A DNA stretch of 64,000 nucleotides from contig NC_134846.1 of assembly GCF_965363235.1 (NCBI RefSeq), positions 90,824,571 through 90,888,570 of the forward strand. Direction: 5' to 3'. Position 1 is the stretch's first letter. Every line of letters begins with the position of its first letter. The translations under genes and the position numbers were made by a program. Shown in pieces: positions 44,977 to 56,702 of the stretch. Origin of the DNA: Mytilus galloprovincialis. Lineage: Eukaryota > Mollusca > Bivalvia > Mytilida > Mytilidae. Below the pieces are notes generated by a model. The model saw nothing but the letters and a program-made list of their open reading frames with translations. It made no database searches and was not told where the DNA came from.

Positions 44977-47900
44977 GTATGTTTAATGTCGTTTTCATAA
45001 AATTTTTGCATTTATGAAATGAGTCATATTTGTGAATTATTAATTTTTTAGCTTTTTTACACATGTTAGACTGTAGTCATTCATCCTGTTCATTGTCAAA
45101 TATTAGTGGGCTTGATCCCAGTTTATAAACATAGTTCAAAGTGGGTAACACGAATGACCGAATAACACTGATATTATCCGAATAACACTTGTAATGACCG
45201 AATAACACTTGAAATTTTAATATTAGCACATATTTGTGACTTTTAAACATTGATTATTAAATAATAATATACTATCAATGTATTTTATAACTTACAAATG
45301 CTTTGCAGAAAACAGACAAGTTCATAGAAAACTTTTTAAATTTAGTGTGTTTAGTGGAGGTAAAAATAGTGTGGAAAATTCGGGAACACATCATTTTACA
45401 GAGCAGTTGCTTAGAAACATGCTTAGGATTTCCCACGGCACACTTTCATACTATTTCCACCTCTTTCCTAAAAATCTGCCCCCTATCCAATATGGCCGAA
45501 CTAATCGTGAAGAGCCCTATTGGGGCACCTTCATGACGAACAATGGTAAAAATTCTTGTCAAACAACGTTAACAGTAATTTTAGGTGCATAACGATAAAA
45601 TATCAACTTGTTTTGGTGAATCACATTAACAAAATTATTTTAGGCCGAGCTGACAAATTATGATAAGAATATTTTGACAACGCACAGTAAAATTTTAAAC
45701 AATTTGTCGCTTACTATAGCCAAAAATGACTGTTTGACACCTGACGGTAAAGGGCATTCCTATCCTCATTCATGAGTCAACCAGCACAGATTTCCAAATA
45801 GAAATATAATATGGTGTATATATGTAATCAAGTAATCGTTGGTTTTATCTAACAATACTTGTGTACTCGCTCAGAAATATACCAACACGGAAACACAAAG
45901 TTACATACTTTACATTCTGTGGCTTGTTCTTTAATTCATTTGCAATTTTACTATACATAAACCATAAAAAAATAGATTGAACTGAGATCCTCTAGAAGAG
46001 GTAGAACTTATATATCTTGTTACTCATGATCATTGCAAGCAAAATCTGTAATAAATTGTATTCAGCAATATCATGAACAATATAAGATGACAAGAGATAA
46101 GATAATATATATTCCTGGTCATCCTTGATATCAATGACCAGTCAATCAAATCATGATGACCAATAAACTGTCACATGACTGTTAAACCTTTATTTAAATA
46201 AATGCATTTTGAATTGTACCTGTGATTCCAATACTAAACAAAATGTATGTGTGTATACATATATATTACAATTATCACATGATTTATCTTTTATTGTTAC
46301 AGTTAGCTCAAAGGACAGCTTCATCCAAAGCACAGAGGGTGTTTAAAGAATCAAACCATGTTGAAGAAGAGAGAATAAAACCAGATATGACCACTGTCCA
46401 TCAATCTATCCTTAATCAGGGATTATCGTTACATCATAAACATTCTAGCACACTCCTTCATCTAAATGAAAACTTACTCGATATCAATGGTGTACAGTTA
46501 CAGGATACTGTTAGAGATAATCCAAAATGGCTGACTCCAGAAAAACTTAAACTTATACAAAATGAATTGAAACGAGACAGAAAGGCAGAGAGCCCAGCAA
46601 GTAATATAGAATCACTTGTAGATTGGACGTGGCATGAACAGAAAGTTGATTATTCTAAACTCTTACACCATTATTTAATGTTATCAAAGATCAGATTAAC
46701 AGGTAATATAGAATCACTTGTAGTCCCTTTGTGACATATACAGTCATGATAGTGTATGAATGTTATTTTAAAATTATAAATATATTATAGAACTGTTTTA
46801 GCAATAGCCAAGTCCTTATTGATATGATTAGAACTGAACCATTTGTAAATTCAATTGGTTTGCATATTTGTTGTTAAATATACAATGATATAGACCCATA
46901 CAGTTTATATTATGGACCTTTAACTATATTAAAAGCTTATGTTTTTCGCATATATGTATCTTTTGTACTAATATTTTGTGAGAAAGTGTTTAGATAAATG
47001 TCTTGTTCATGTGTAATTATAGATTATTGTTGATCATCTCAACTTTCTTGCTTGAGCCAGTACGGCGAAAGCGAGAAAAGCAATCGAGTTGAGATGATCA
47101 ATGGTAATCTGTTTATCGCTATTTTGCCTATGACGATGTTGTCAATTTCATTAGCAACGCTACACGCCTCCTTAGTTTCTAGCGATAATTTTCCATCTCA
47201 AGCAAGTAAATGTAGCATGATATGAAAAATTATCACAAAAAAAATTTAAAGGAAAAATGCACAAAATAGCGATAATTCATTGTTTCCGGACTGGTTGTAT
47301 TAAAACAGATTGCTAGTTTTGTTCACGAGGAATGTGTTTTTTTCAGGACTGGTTGTATTTTAATATAGATCATGTGTATGTATTATTTATTTTAGGACTA
47401 GTTGTATTAACACAGATGGCAGGTTTTGCTATAGCACCAGGTGCATTTGACCTTTGGACTTTTATGTTTGCCACTGTGGGTACATCTCTTACCTCAGCTT
47501 CAGCAAATGCCACTAATCAGGTACAGTATATTATAGTCCTAGGCCTCAAGGGTTAACTTTTTTATGAGATTTTGTTCCTACAATCATATTTTAACCAAAC
47601 ATCCCTGTTGATCGACCACCAAATTACCAGTAAAACAGTTTCATTAATACTTTAGTTTTAAGCAGTTGTGTTGGTGTATTTGTGTGAAGGATTTTAATTA
47701 TTTAACTTTGAAGTGCTCAGATGTGTTGGTGTGTTGGTGTATTTGTGTGGTTAAGTGATTAGTACAATGGCCTTCTATAATTCTACTACTGTTATCACTA
47801 GCCATTCTTCACTGAGATTGCGAGTTTGAACCCCACTTGTGCAAGTGCACTCAACTTAACTCAAATCTTAATTGACTAGGATTGTCAGTTTTCCTATGAA

Positions 47901-50900
47901 TAACTATCAAAGGTTGTTGTTTTCTCTGGGCACTCAGGCTTCCTCCACTAATAACAACTGGCTGCCAAGAAATAGCCCAAATATGTGCTAAAAAGTGGCG
48001 TTCAAACACCAACAATCAACATAATATCATTACATGTATAGCAATTAATGATTTCAATTTTCATATTAAGGTCACAGATAATTATAGATTTTATTGTAAC
48101 AATGGAGTATTATTTATGTTTATATTGTAGTTTTTGGAAGTCCCATATGACTCGCAGATGAACAGAACAAAAAATCGAGTTATTGTAAGAGGATTTTTAA
48201 CGTGAGTTTAATTTTAAGAGTACAGGTTCACCATTTAACATCAACATACATGGTCCCCAGGGAAGTCCAATTTCTAAATGGAGTACCCACTAAAAAAGGT
48301 AAATTTGGAATTGTGCATACATTTTCACACATAAAAATGAGAATGGAAATGGAGAAATGGGGAATGTCAAAGAGACAACAACCCAACCATAGAGCAGACA
48401 ACAGCTGAAGGCCACCAATGGGTCTTCAATGCACAAGAAACTCCCACACCCAGAAGCGTCCTTCGGCTGGCCCCTAAACAAATATGTATACTAGTTCAGT
48501 GATAATGGTTGTCATACTTAACTCTGAATTATACACAAGAAACTAGAAATAAAAATCATACAAGACTAACAAAGGCCAGAGGCTCCTGACTTGGGACAGG
48601 CGCAAAAATGTGGCTGGGTTAAACATGTTTTTTGAAATCTCAACCCTCCCCCTAAACCTCTAGCAAAAAAACAAACGCTAAGTAAAACTCAGTTTAAGAG
48701 AAGTCTGAGGTCAGAAGAAGTAAAAAAAGAAAATAAACAAAATGTCAATAATACATATAACAACAGACTACTAGCAGTTACTGACATGCCAGCTCCAGAC
48801 CTCAATTAAACTGATTTAAAGATTATGTCTTCATCATATGAATATCAGGCACAATCCCTCCCCTTAGGGGTTTAGTATTATACCATCATAAAATATATGA
48901 AAAGAACATAACCTGTGTCATGCCAACAACTAGTTTTAAAATAAATGTGTTTAATTCCAATGCAAAGACCCTATAAGTGAATCAAAATTAAAGCCAACAT
49001 ATGCAATCCTTTAATGACCTGACAACAGTATCTTAACTATATCCTTTCTTAACAAGTCTGTTTAAAGGTTTTGTTAGCTTTTGAGGTGAATACTGACATT
49101 TTTGTGCTTCGTAAAAAAATATTACCATAAAAGATTGGATGTAATATACCTAAACGTATAAGATGATACACTTGACACCCACCCATAGTTTAAATTGTCT
49201 TCTGTTGGTCCAACGTATGTTTTAATGGAACAGCAAAAAATGTATGTTTTAAGGGAACAGCAGTAACCAAATATAACATTATTATTAGAGTTTAGATCTG
49301 TAGGCTTTTGTACAGCATTTATAAATGGTAATGATAAAAATGGGAGATCAATTATTCCAACTTCAGGAAAATCTGTTCACATATCTTTGTATCAGATAAA
49401 AGAATGCAAGCTTTTTTATATTGTGATACTCAACCAGTCGCATTATTCGAATTTTTAAAAACCTCGCAATAATTTTTGAATTTACAGTATCTAATAGAAG
49501 AGTGTACAAGTTTCATATTAAAGTTACATTTTTTTTACACATGAAGTTTTTTAATTATTTTCAGACCAACACATGCTTTGTCATTTGCTGCGGTTTGTGG
49601 AAGCATTGGAGTTGTGACATTATTTTTTGGAGCTAATCCTCTGACAGCCGGCCTTGGAGCCTTTAACTGGATCTTATACACGGTGGTTTACACTCCAATG
49701 AAAAGAATGAGTATAACCAACACATGGTTTGGGTCCATCGTAGGAGCTATACCCCCCATGATGGGTTGGGCTGCTGCCACAGGGGCACTGGAACCAGGTA
49801 ATATCAAAATCTTTATTGGGCCTTATAACATGTATAAGAATCTTTTTCTTCTATAACGGGTTGGACAAACAGTCCATGGGCTCTTGACTAGATTTCAAAT
49901 GTAGAGATATTTGTTTCTAGTTCAGTTGCTGCTAGAGACAGAATACAAGGAATCCACATGTTTAGTCATAAAAAGTTAGGCAGTTAAAAAAACAAATGTA
50001 CTAAACCTCAATTTGTATTAAAATTATCAGTGTCCATTTATACTGGCTAATTTCATGAACATTTTTGTGGAATAATTGACAGGTGACTATCATATTTCTT
50101 GCCTACTTCAGGCACATACAGTTAACCAAACTAATGAGTTGAACCAGGTTTTATGGCATGGTACTTAAAAGTTAAGAGATGACGTAAAAATTGCCAAAGA
50201 CAACTATACACCAAAGTTTAAAAGGATGAAGATATAAGCAACAATGGGTCTCTGTACAGCATTTCAGTTCTTATATAAATTGAATCTTTTATGCAATGGC
50301 TGAGTATTGTTACATTATTTTCAACCAAACAGACAAACCTCAGTATGAGTCTTTGTAAGAGCTCATGTATATTCATGTCTCTCCAGGCACTTTGTCTTCC
50401 ACCACTAATAAAACTGACTGCCATGAAATAGCCAATAGTTCCACTGTGGTGAAAGTGGCATTAGACTTCAATCAATAAATACACATAACATAATAAACTC
50501 ACACAAATGTATTGGTTGACCTTGATCAGAATATTGCTATATAAATGTATTGGTTGACCCTGATCAGTATATTGCTATATAAATGTATTGGTTGACCCTG
50601 ATCAGAATATTGCTATATAAATGTATTGGTTGACCCTGATCAGTATATTGCTATATAAATGTATTGGTTGACCCTGATCAGTATATTGCTATATAAATGT
50701 ATTGGTTGACCCTGATCAGTATATTGCTATATAAATGTATTGGTTGACCCTGATCAGTATATTGCTATATAAATGTATTGGTTGACCCTGATCAGTATAT
50801 GGCTATATAAATGTATTGGTTGACCCTGATCAGTATATGGCTATATAAATGTATTGGCTGACCCTGATCAGTATATGGCTATATAAATGTATTGGCTGAC

Positions 50901-51683
50901 CCTGATCAGTATATGGCTATATAAATGTATTGGTTGACCCTGATCAGTATATTGCTATATAAATGTATTAGCTGACCCTGATCAGTATATGGCTATATAA
51001 ATGTATTGGTTGACCCTGATCAGTATATTGCTATATAAATGTATGGTAAGTTGCATATGTTGAAGTGGTTATAGATATGAATTAAAAAGTTTATCAAATC
51101 AAGCATGTAAATTATCAAAAAGAAATGTGAAGTCAATTTTTGTAGATTTCAATGAAAGCTCTAGAAAAAAATCTTTCTGTCCAAATTTAACTTAAATACC
51201 AGTATATTATATTTTTCAGGAGCATGGTTACTAGGAGCTATATTATTTGCCTGGCAGTTTCCACATTTCAATGCATTAAGCTGGAATCTTCGTCCAGATT
51301 ATTCCCGAGGTGGTTACCGGATGATGTCCGTCATTAACCCTGACCTTTGTAAAAGGGTGGCGATGAGATATTCCTTTGGAATGATTGGACTATGTCTTTT
51401 AGCACCAGTTTTAGATATAACAACATGGACTTTTGCATTTGATTCCTTACCCCTGAATGGGTATTTCGCTTACCTCGGGTGGCGTTTCTATCGTGATGGT
51501 GACAGTAACTCTTCAAGGAAACTTTTTAGATTCAGTTTAATTCATATTCCAGTTCTGTTGATACTGATGATAATAAGTAAGAAGCATAAGGATGAATCAG
51601 AACCAAGCAGTGATATCAAACAATTAACAACAAAACTGACAGATTATATTAAAACAATTTCTAAATATACTAATAACTTATAG
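44851..51683 (+). CDS. COX10: protoheme IX farnesyltransferase, mitochondrial (6 exons)
   Basis: Complete gene; exons are 44851-44976, 46303-46702, 47396-47520, 48131-48201, 49565-49797 and 51220-51683. Total is 1419 nt, 472 aa (human 443). It converts heme B to heme O in the inner membrane, the first step of heme A synthesis for cytochrome c oxidase. Residues 1-60 are basic and hydroxylated with almost no acids, as in a mitochondrial presequence. UbiA-family hallmarks: [20 protein letters not shown] at the first helix; the Asp motif [18 protein letters not shown] (D224); the second motif [11 protein letters not shown]...[12 protein letters not shown] (H334, D345). Several further membrane helices follow. 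I start at 44851 because an in-frame TAG lies at 44806 and no earlier ATG exists. All junctions are GT-AG with matching phase. Possible poly(A) signal at 52879-52884. Confidence 0.96.
45290..45780 (+). repeat. dispersed repeat copy in COX10 intron 1
   Basis: 45530-45780 matches 4910-5170 (GCATAACGATAAAATATCAA, TTTGACACCTGACGGTAAAG). The preceding 45300-45530 contains a translated-looking segment (CCCACGGCACACTTTCATAC...) but belongs to the same non-coding repeat. Confidence 0.6.
46303..46702 (+). CDS. COX10: COX10 exon 2 (residues 43-176)
   Basis: Acceptor TTATTGTTACAG and donor AACAG|GTAATA. Encodes a soluble N-terminal region, then [17 protein letters not shown], the start of the catalytic domain. 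Confidence 0.95.
47019..47275 (+). repeat. dispersed repeat copy in COX10 intron 2 (see 3930-4180)
   Basis: Same ordered blocks as at 3930, with an additional GTACGGCGAAAGCGAGAAAA segment in the centre that makes CTTGCTTGAG and the inverse flanks more obvious. Confidence 0.8.
47396..47520 (+). CDS. COX10: COX10 exon 3 (residues 176-217)
   Basis: Acceptor TTATTTTAG and donor AATCAG|GTACAG. Encodes [20 protein letters not shown] and [18 protein letters not shown]. Two partial copies of its first 20-34 nt precede it in the intron. Confidence 0.95.
47740..48020 (+). mobile_element. tRNA-derived SINE in COX10 intron 3
   Basis: An A-box-like TGGTTAAGTGATTAG (47748) and B-box-like GCGAGTTTGAACCCC (47819-47833) form an internal pol III promoter. 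The tail has TCTCTGGGCACTCAGGCTTC, CTGGCTGCCAAGAAATAGCC and AAAGTGGCGTTCAAACACC, resembling the conserved 3' domain shared by bivalve SINEs. Same strand as COX10. Confidence 0.75.
48131..48201 (+). CDS. COX10: COX10 exon 4 (Asp-rich motif)
   Basis: Acceptor ATATTGTAG and donor TTAAC|GTGAGT. 71 nt, encoding [20 protein letters not shown] and the join to GFLT. Confidence 0.95.
48337..48720 (-). repeat. dispersed repeat in COX10 intron 4
   Basis: AAATGAGAATGGAAATGGAG, AGACAACAACCCAACCATAG, then GGCTCCTGACTTGGGACAGG and CTCAACCCTCCCCCTAAACC. It combines the 32728 and 14630 repeat text, showing both belong to one longer family. Confidence 0.75.
49565..49797 (+). CDS. COX10: COX10 exon 5 (residues 242-319)
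   Basis: Acceptor ATTATTTTCAG and donor CCAG|GTAATA. Encodes [40 protein letters not shown] and [12 protein letters not shown], all conserved COX10 text. Confidence 0.96.
50375..50480 (+). mobile_element. SINE 3' fragment in COX10 intron 5
   Basis: TCTCCAGGCACTTTGTCTTCC, AACTGACTGCCATGAAATAGCC and GAAAGTGGCATTAGACTTC match the tail of the 47740 SINE; the tRNA-like head is absent. Confidence 0.7.
50505..51045 (+). repeat. 38-bp minisatellite, about 14 copies, in COX10 intron 5
   Basis: Unit AAATGTATTGGTTGACCCTG followed by ATCAGTATATTGCTATAT. The variants (GCTGACC, ATATGG, TTGATCAGAAT) occur in blocks, a sign of ongoing unit exchange. It ends about 175 bp before the exon 6 acceptor. Confidence 0.97.
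51220..51683 (+). CDS. COX10: COX10 exon 6 (second motif, C-terminus)
   Basis: Acceptor ATTTTTCAG. Encodes [20 protein letters not shown] through to a hydrophilic tail and TAG at 51681-51683. Confidence 0.96.
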
Positions 51684-53100
51684 TATTAGTAATGTTCTTG
51701 TGAAGTGTTTTTAAAATGTCGGCCATAACAGGGATAGTAATTACATGATACTTAAAGGTTTACTATTGAAAGGGTATGGTATAGTGAAATGTTTACTTAT
51801 AGAATTATGCATTCTCTTTTTCTCAGGACTTGTGTTCCCCATTTCCAATCAAACAGACAAATCATTTTATGGTGTAGTAAAACAGATTTTTTGTTTCTAT
51901 GAAAAATTAAACTTTGTGTGTAACACTTCAAAGAATGAAAAGTATGATATACAGTATTATTACAGTTAACTTCCTTTATCTAATTTATTGTCTTTTATTT
52001 GTAAAAGTCATATTAATCATGTGTTAATACCAAATCAAACAAAGCAACACATAAAATATGTATGTAATTATAATCATTCATATTGATGACTTTCATGTAC
52101 ATATTTGCAGAGAGCAGACTTACCAAAAAACATGATTACCTCCCCTGGATGTCTAAAAAACATGATTACTTCCCCTGTATTAGGCATTTTAAAACTTCAT
52201 GTTATTCTATTTAACAAGGATTTACAATACAAATCCTTGTATTTAACAAAAAAAAATTTGCAATTGTAGATCAATTTCACAGAAATATTTGTTTGTTGTA
52301 TTTATAAGAATTAAATTATAACTCTGTTATAAACTGGAGTTAATTTAAGGTTGAAGTTACATGTACATTGTACGTGTTTCATGAACATTATGAAACTTGT
52401 GTTTTGAAATAACATACTTTCTTATCTAGAATACTTTGTCTGTGTTCTTTATTCTTGTGATTACTGTTTGTTTTTATATCTATCTTAATTTTTTTTTATA
52501 CATTTCAAAATATCATTAAATTTAAGACATTATTTGCACTTCCATACATATTGATCAAAGTATCAAGACACTTGTTGCAGTTGTGATTTGTTAAAACAGT
52601 AAAACAGCTGCTATCTTCTAATGATTTTTTTAAAATTTATAATAGATTGATATCTGGTTCTTGTATACATATACTTGATTTTTAAATTAGATCAAGGGCT
52701 CGAATCAACTTGTTATAATTTTTTCCTTTATTCAAAATTGAAAACGAGAGCGAGATTGAAATAATCAGATTTTGATCAATTTGTATTTATTTTAAACTTA
52801 ATAAATACAGCCATGTACCAAATGTAAACAGTGATTAGTAATTCCGGTGTGTATTGAATTGATTTTATGAAATCATGGAATAAACTCTTCAAACATCTCA
52901 GAGTTGTTCATTTTGAGGCTTACATAGGTTGAGTTAACTTTTCTGGACATGAGTAGTTTTTACTTTTTTTTAGTAAAAGGTGTTCCCCCATATTCAAAAT
53001 TATACATGGTGTAGGACACCTGATTTGTCTGGCTGCATATACACAATAAACAAGAAATCTTGACTTATTAACAGACATTTACTTTATTGTCTTGCCTACA
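51684..53100 (+). other. COX10 3' UTR and flank
   Basis: AT-rich, no other gene. A 35-bp tandem duplication (AACATGATTACCTCCCCTG) lies at 52129-52186. AATAAA occurs at 52879-52884, followed by a GT-rich stretch. Confidence 0.5.
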
Positions 53101-53149
53101 ATGAAAGGAGCAGAATATGAGACTTAGAGATTATAATCCTGTGATGACG

Positions 53150-53640
53150 GCCTAAACAGTTGTTTGTAGTAAACCTGGAGGCTTCATTTGTAAACAGATG
53201 CCTTATGTAACAAAGTTTCTGTCTGTAATATGAAGGGTATCTTTGACCTCATTTTCATGGTGCAGTGAAGTCTTGATAAAACAGTTTTGTTTTTTGTTAT
53301 GTGAATTTCTCACCTATTATGAGTAATAGGATAACTTTATTTGGTGCATGGGTTCCTTGCAAGGTCTAAATGTCTGTCAGACAGGTCTGTTTCTCAGATA
53401 CAGCAAGCTAAGCAATATGTCAACTATATTTGGTGCATTGAATAATGCAAGGTGTGCATGTCTGTCTGGCATTGTTTATCTGACATAGACTGCATTGACC
53501 ATAGTTTATGGGTCAAACTATGTTTTCCTGGTTTGGTCAGTTTCTGCTCTTTGGTGGAGTTAAGTTTAAGTGGCACTTGTAGACAAATAATATCTTTAGG
53601 ATTATCTAAACAAATCAAATAATGAATAGTAAATTAAAGC
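53150..53640 (+). repeat. dispersed repeat (CATTTTCATGG family, + orientation)
   Basis: GGAGGCTTCATTTGTAAACA, TTTGACCTCATTTTCATGG, TGAGTAATAGGATAACTTT and GCAAGGTCTAAATGTCTGTC are arranged as in 7080-7690. Confidence 0.7.
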
Positions 53641-54745
53641 AGGCAAAACATTTCAGCTGGTGCACTTATTTACAATTTCACAATATTAGTATGTTCAGAA
53701 TTTATAGTTCAACAAATTGTATGCAGTAACAGCGAGTTTGTTGTTTTGTACCTGTAGTATTCATATGGTGTATTTTTTAATTTTGTGCATAGGATTTGTA
53801 ATAGGTCAGATGTAAGTAGCAGTTTTCTTATTTCTACGGTCAAATTAAAAGCTGAACCTTTTCATTCAATTCTACCTATCAGGAAGTTTGTGTAAAGGCA
53901 AACTATGTTACAGTTTACATTGTAATGGATCTTAAGGATGTACTTGGGTGAGGTTTTGGAATTTGTGTCAAATGTTCGGACTCCTTGGTGTTTTTCCATA
54001 CAATACAATGTAAAATATTTTGCCCCATAACACCCATTTATTTCTTTCATATAAGACTTAATAGGTCATGAAAGGTCATTTACCAGAATTTTAGAAGATT
54101 TTTGATGTTCTTTTTTTGTTTTGAGACCCAAATAATACCATTGCAAATATAAGGTAAAAGTCAGAGATAGCCTTTTCCTGCCATATTTTAAATCTCAAAT
54201 ATCTCGAAAAGGAGGTCCATGACCTATCAATATTTTTAGCTTATCTTTATCCTTAATTGATGCTCTACCAGCTTATAGTATCAATTTTAATTTCTTAATT
54301 TTTACCTAACCTTATCTAAGTACATCCTTAAGATCAGAACCACTTCATATAAGTGTGAAGACACAAGTTGAACTTTCTTACACTTTGGAGAAATTATTTG
54401 TCAAAGATAACAAAGATGTGGTAGTTGATGCTGGTTGATGCCAAGCCTACAATAGAAGAGGAATTATGTTTTTCAGCCTGGGTATCCACCTATTAGTCCA
54501 TCTATCCTGTATCAGGTTAAAAGTTTTGGTTTAAAAAATGTTAAACTTGTTTTTAAATAGGTTAAAGTTTAAAACTTGGTACACAAACTCGTTATGAAAT
54601 AAGTTATCTTTAAATAATACCCAAAAATAAGGTTTGACCCATTTTTTGTAGATCACTGAACAAGTAGCTGTGACGGCAGGGAATTTTTGTTAATAACTAA
54701 ATTATTATGAAATAAAGGTTAATTTATTCACACAACTAAAATTTA
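53641..54745. other. intergenic; weak repeat at 54480-54680
   Basis: No gene recognised. 54480-54680 resembles 27590-27760 (CATCTATCCTGTATCAGGTTAAA, TTGGTACACA). Otherwise AT-rich. Confidence 0.4.
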
Positions 54746-54825
54746 AATGGGTGAACCACAGGCACTCGTCTCATAATTTTTTTCCCTATATACCTTTATA
54801 TAACACAAGGTACTTAACTCACAAT

Positions 54826-56700
54826 TTAAAACCAGGTGCTCCGCAGGGCGCAACTTATACGACCCCTATGGTTGAACCCTGAACAGTTAAGGCAAATTTG
54901 GTCACAATATTCAAGCTAGATTCTGTCTGAATTTGGATTGTGATCAAATTTTTGACATGATACAGGTTTTTGTCACAAAATTAATGTGGTCAAAGATCTA
55001 ACAAATCGATTGCATAATACTGTGCAATTGAAGACTTCTTGAAACTTTTCAAAATTTGAAATTTGAAAAATTTTGAAAAAAGGAAGCCCTTAAATGGTAA
55101 ACAAAAAATCCCCCCCCCCCCAACTTTTTGAAACCCCCTTGAAGCAATAACCCTTTAACTCAATCCTATGCTTTCCATTGCAGTATTGAACCTTGTAGTA
55201 CAATTTCAGAGAGATCCATACACTTAAACACAAGTTATTGTCATGATTGTTTGGAAACTAGAAACATGCTTCTTTTTGGCCCTTTTTTGGCCCCTAATTC
55301 CTACATATTTTGGGCAATTAACCCAAAACTTAATCCCAGCCTCCCCTTTGTTATATGGTACATTGTGGTACAACTTCAGAGAGATCCATACAATTACACA
55401 TAAGTTATTGTCTTGAAACTAGAATAAACAGCTGCACCATGATTTTGAATCAAAACCAAAAAGTATACAGATCTTTAGATTAATATAACAAAGAAGTGTG
55501 TAAAGTTTTAAGCAATAATCATAAATTATTTTTGAGATACGGCGCGACATGTAAAAAAACTCTCCCCTGTTTAACAAAAATACTCAATAACTCCAAAATA
55601 AAGTTTTGAATCATCACCAAAAAGTATACAGATCTTTAGATTAATATAACAAAGAAGTGTGTAAAGTTTTAAGCAATAATCATAAATTGTTTTTGAGATA
55701 CGGCACAACCTGTAAAAAAAAAACCTCCCCCTTTTATACAAAATACTCAATAACTCAAAAATGAAATTTTGAATCATCACCAAAAAGTATACAGATCTTC
55801 AGATTAATATAAAAAGACATGTGTAAAGTTTTAAGCAATAATCATAAATCGTTTTGAGATATGGTGCGACATGTAAAAAACCCTCCCCCTTTTTTACAAA
55901 ATACTCAACAACTCAAAAATAAAATTTTGAATCATCACCAAAAAGTATACAGATATTAAGATTAATATAATTAAGAAGTGTTTAAAGTTTTAAGCCATAA
56001 TCAAGAATCGTTTTTGAGATACGGTGCGACATGTGAAAAAAACACACCCCTGTTTTAGTTACAAAGTGCCGTAACTCAAAAAGTTTTAATCTTATTTTCA
56101 CCAAAAAGGATACATATCATTTGACCATCATAAGAAACAACTATGTTAAGTTTCATGAAATTTGGATAAGTCGTTCTCAAGTTACGGTGCAACATGTTTA
56201 CGCTGGACAGACAGACGGACAGACGGATGGACGGACGGACAGACAGATGGACGGACGGACAGACAGAGGGACGGACACCAGACATTTGTATACCATAATA
56301 CGTCCCGTCAAAATTTTGACGGGCGTATAAAAATGCTTGTTTTTACCCCTTTTTGGCCCTTAATTCCTAAACTTTGGCCCCATAACCCCTAAAATGAATC
56401 CAAACCTTCTACTTGTGGTTTTAAACATTGCGGTATGATTTCAGAGCAATTGAAATACTTCTACACAAGTTATTTTCCTGAAACTAGAAAAATGCTTGTA
56501 TTGGGCCCCTAATTCCTAATCGGTTGGAACCACCATCCCCAAAATCAATCCCAACCTTCCTTTTGTGGTATTGAACCTTCTGAAAAAATTTCATGAAGAT
56601 CTATTCACTGAAACTAAAGTTATCATCCGGAAACCAATGTGTTTTTGGACGACGACATCATACCATTATACGATCCCAAAATTTTTTGGGGGTTGTATAA
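54826..56700. mobile_element. dispersed element copy 2 (TTATACGACC family), with nested array
   Basis: Opens AACCAGGTGCTCCGCAGGGC and TTATACGACCCC; closes GGGGGTTGTATAA. The TGCTTTCCATTGCAGTA-like and CCCTTTTTTGGCCCCTAATTC blocks match copies 1 and 3. 55420-56335 is a second element inserted in it, with ATACGTCCCGTC/GACGGGCGTAT ends. Confidence 0.75.
55442..56086. repeat. about 160-bp tandem array, 4 copies, then GACGGACA microsatellite
   Basis: Units start at about 55442, 55605, 55767 and 55926 with TTTTGAATCA and contain AAAGTATACAGATCTT and TTTTGAGATACGG. A run of GGACGGACAGACAG follows at 56205-56280. Confidence 0.9.
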
Positions 56701-56702
56701 AA

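Noticed and set aside
47747-47835. A functional tRNA gene
   Set aside because: A- and B-box-like text is present, but no cloverleaf can be folded and a SINE tail follows.
56121-56392. Thr/Asp/Gly/Arg-rich frames (TDGQTDGRTD)
   Set aside because: Translation of the GGACGGACAGAC microsatellite in an element.
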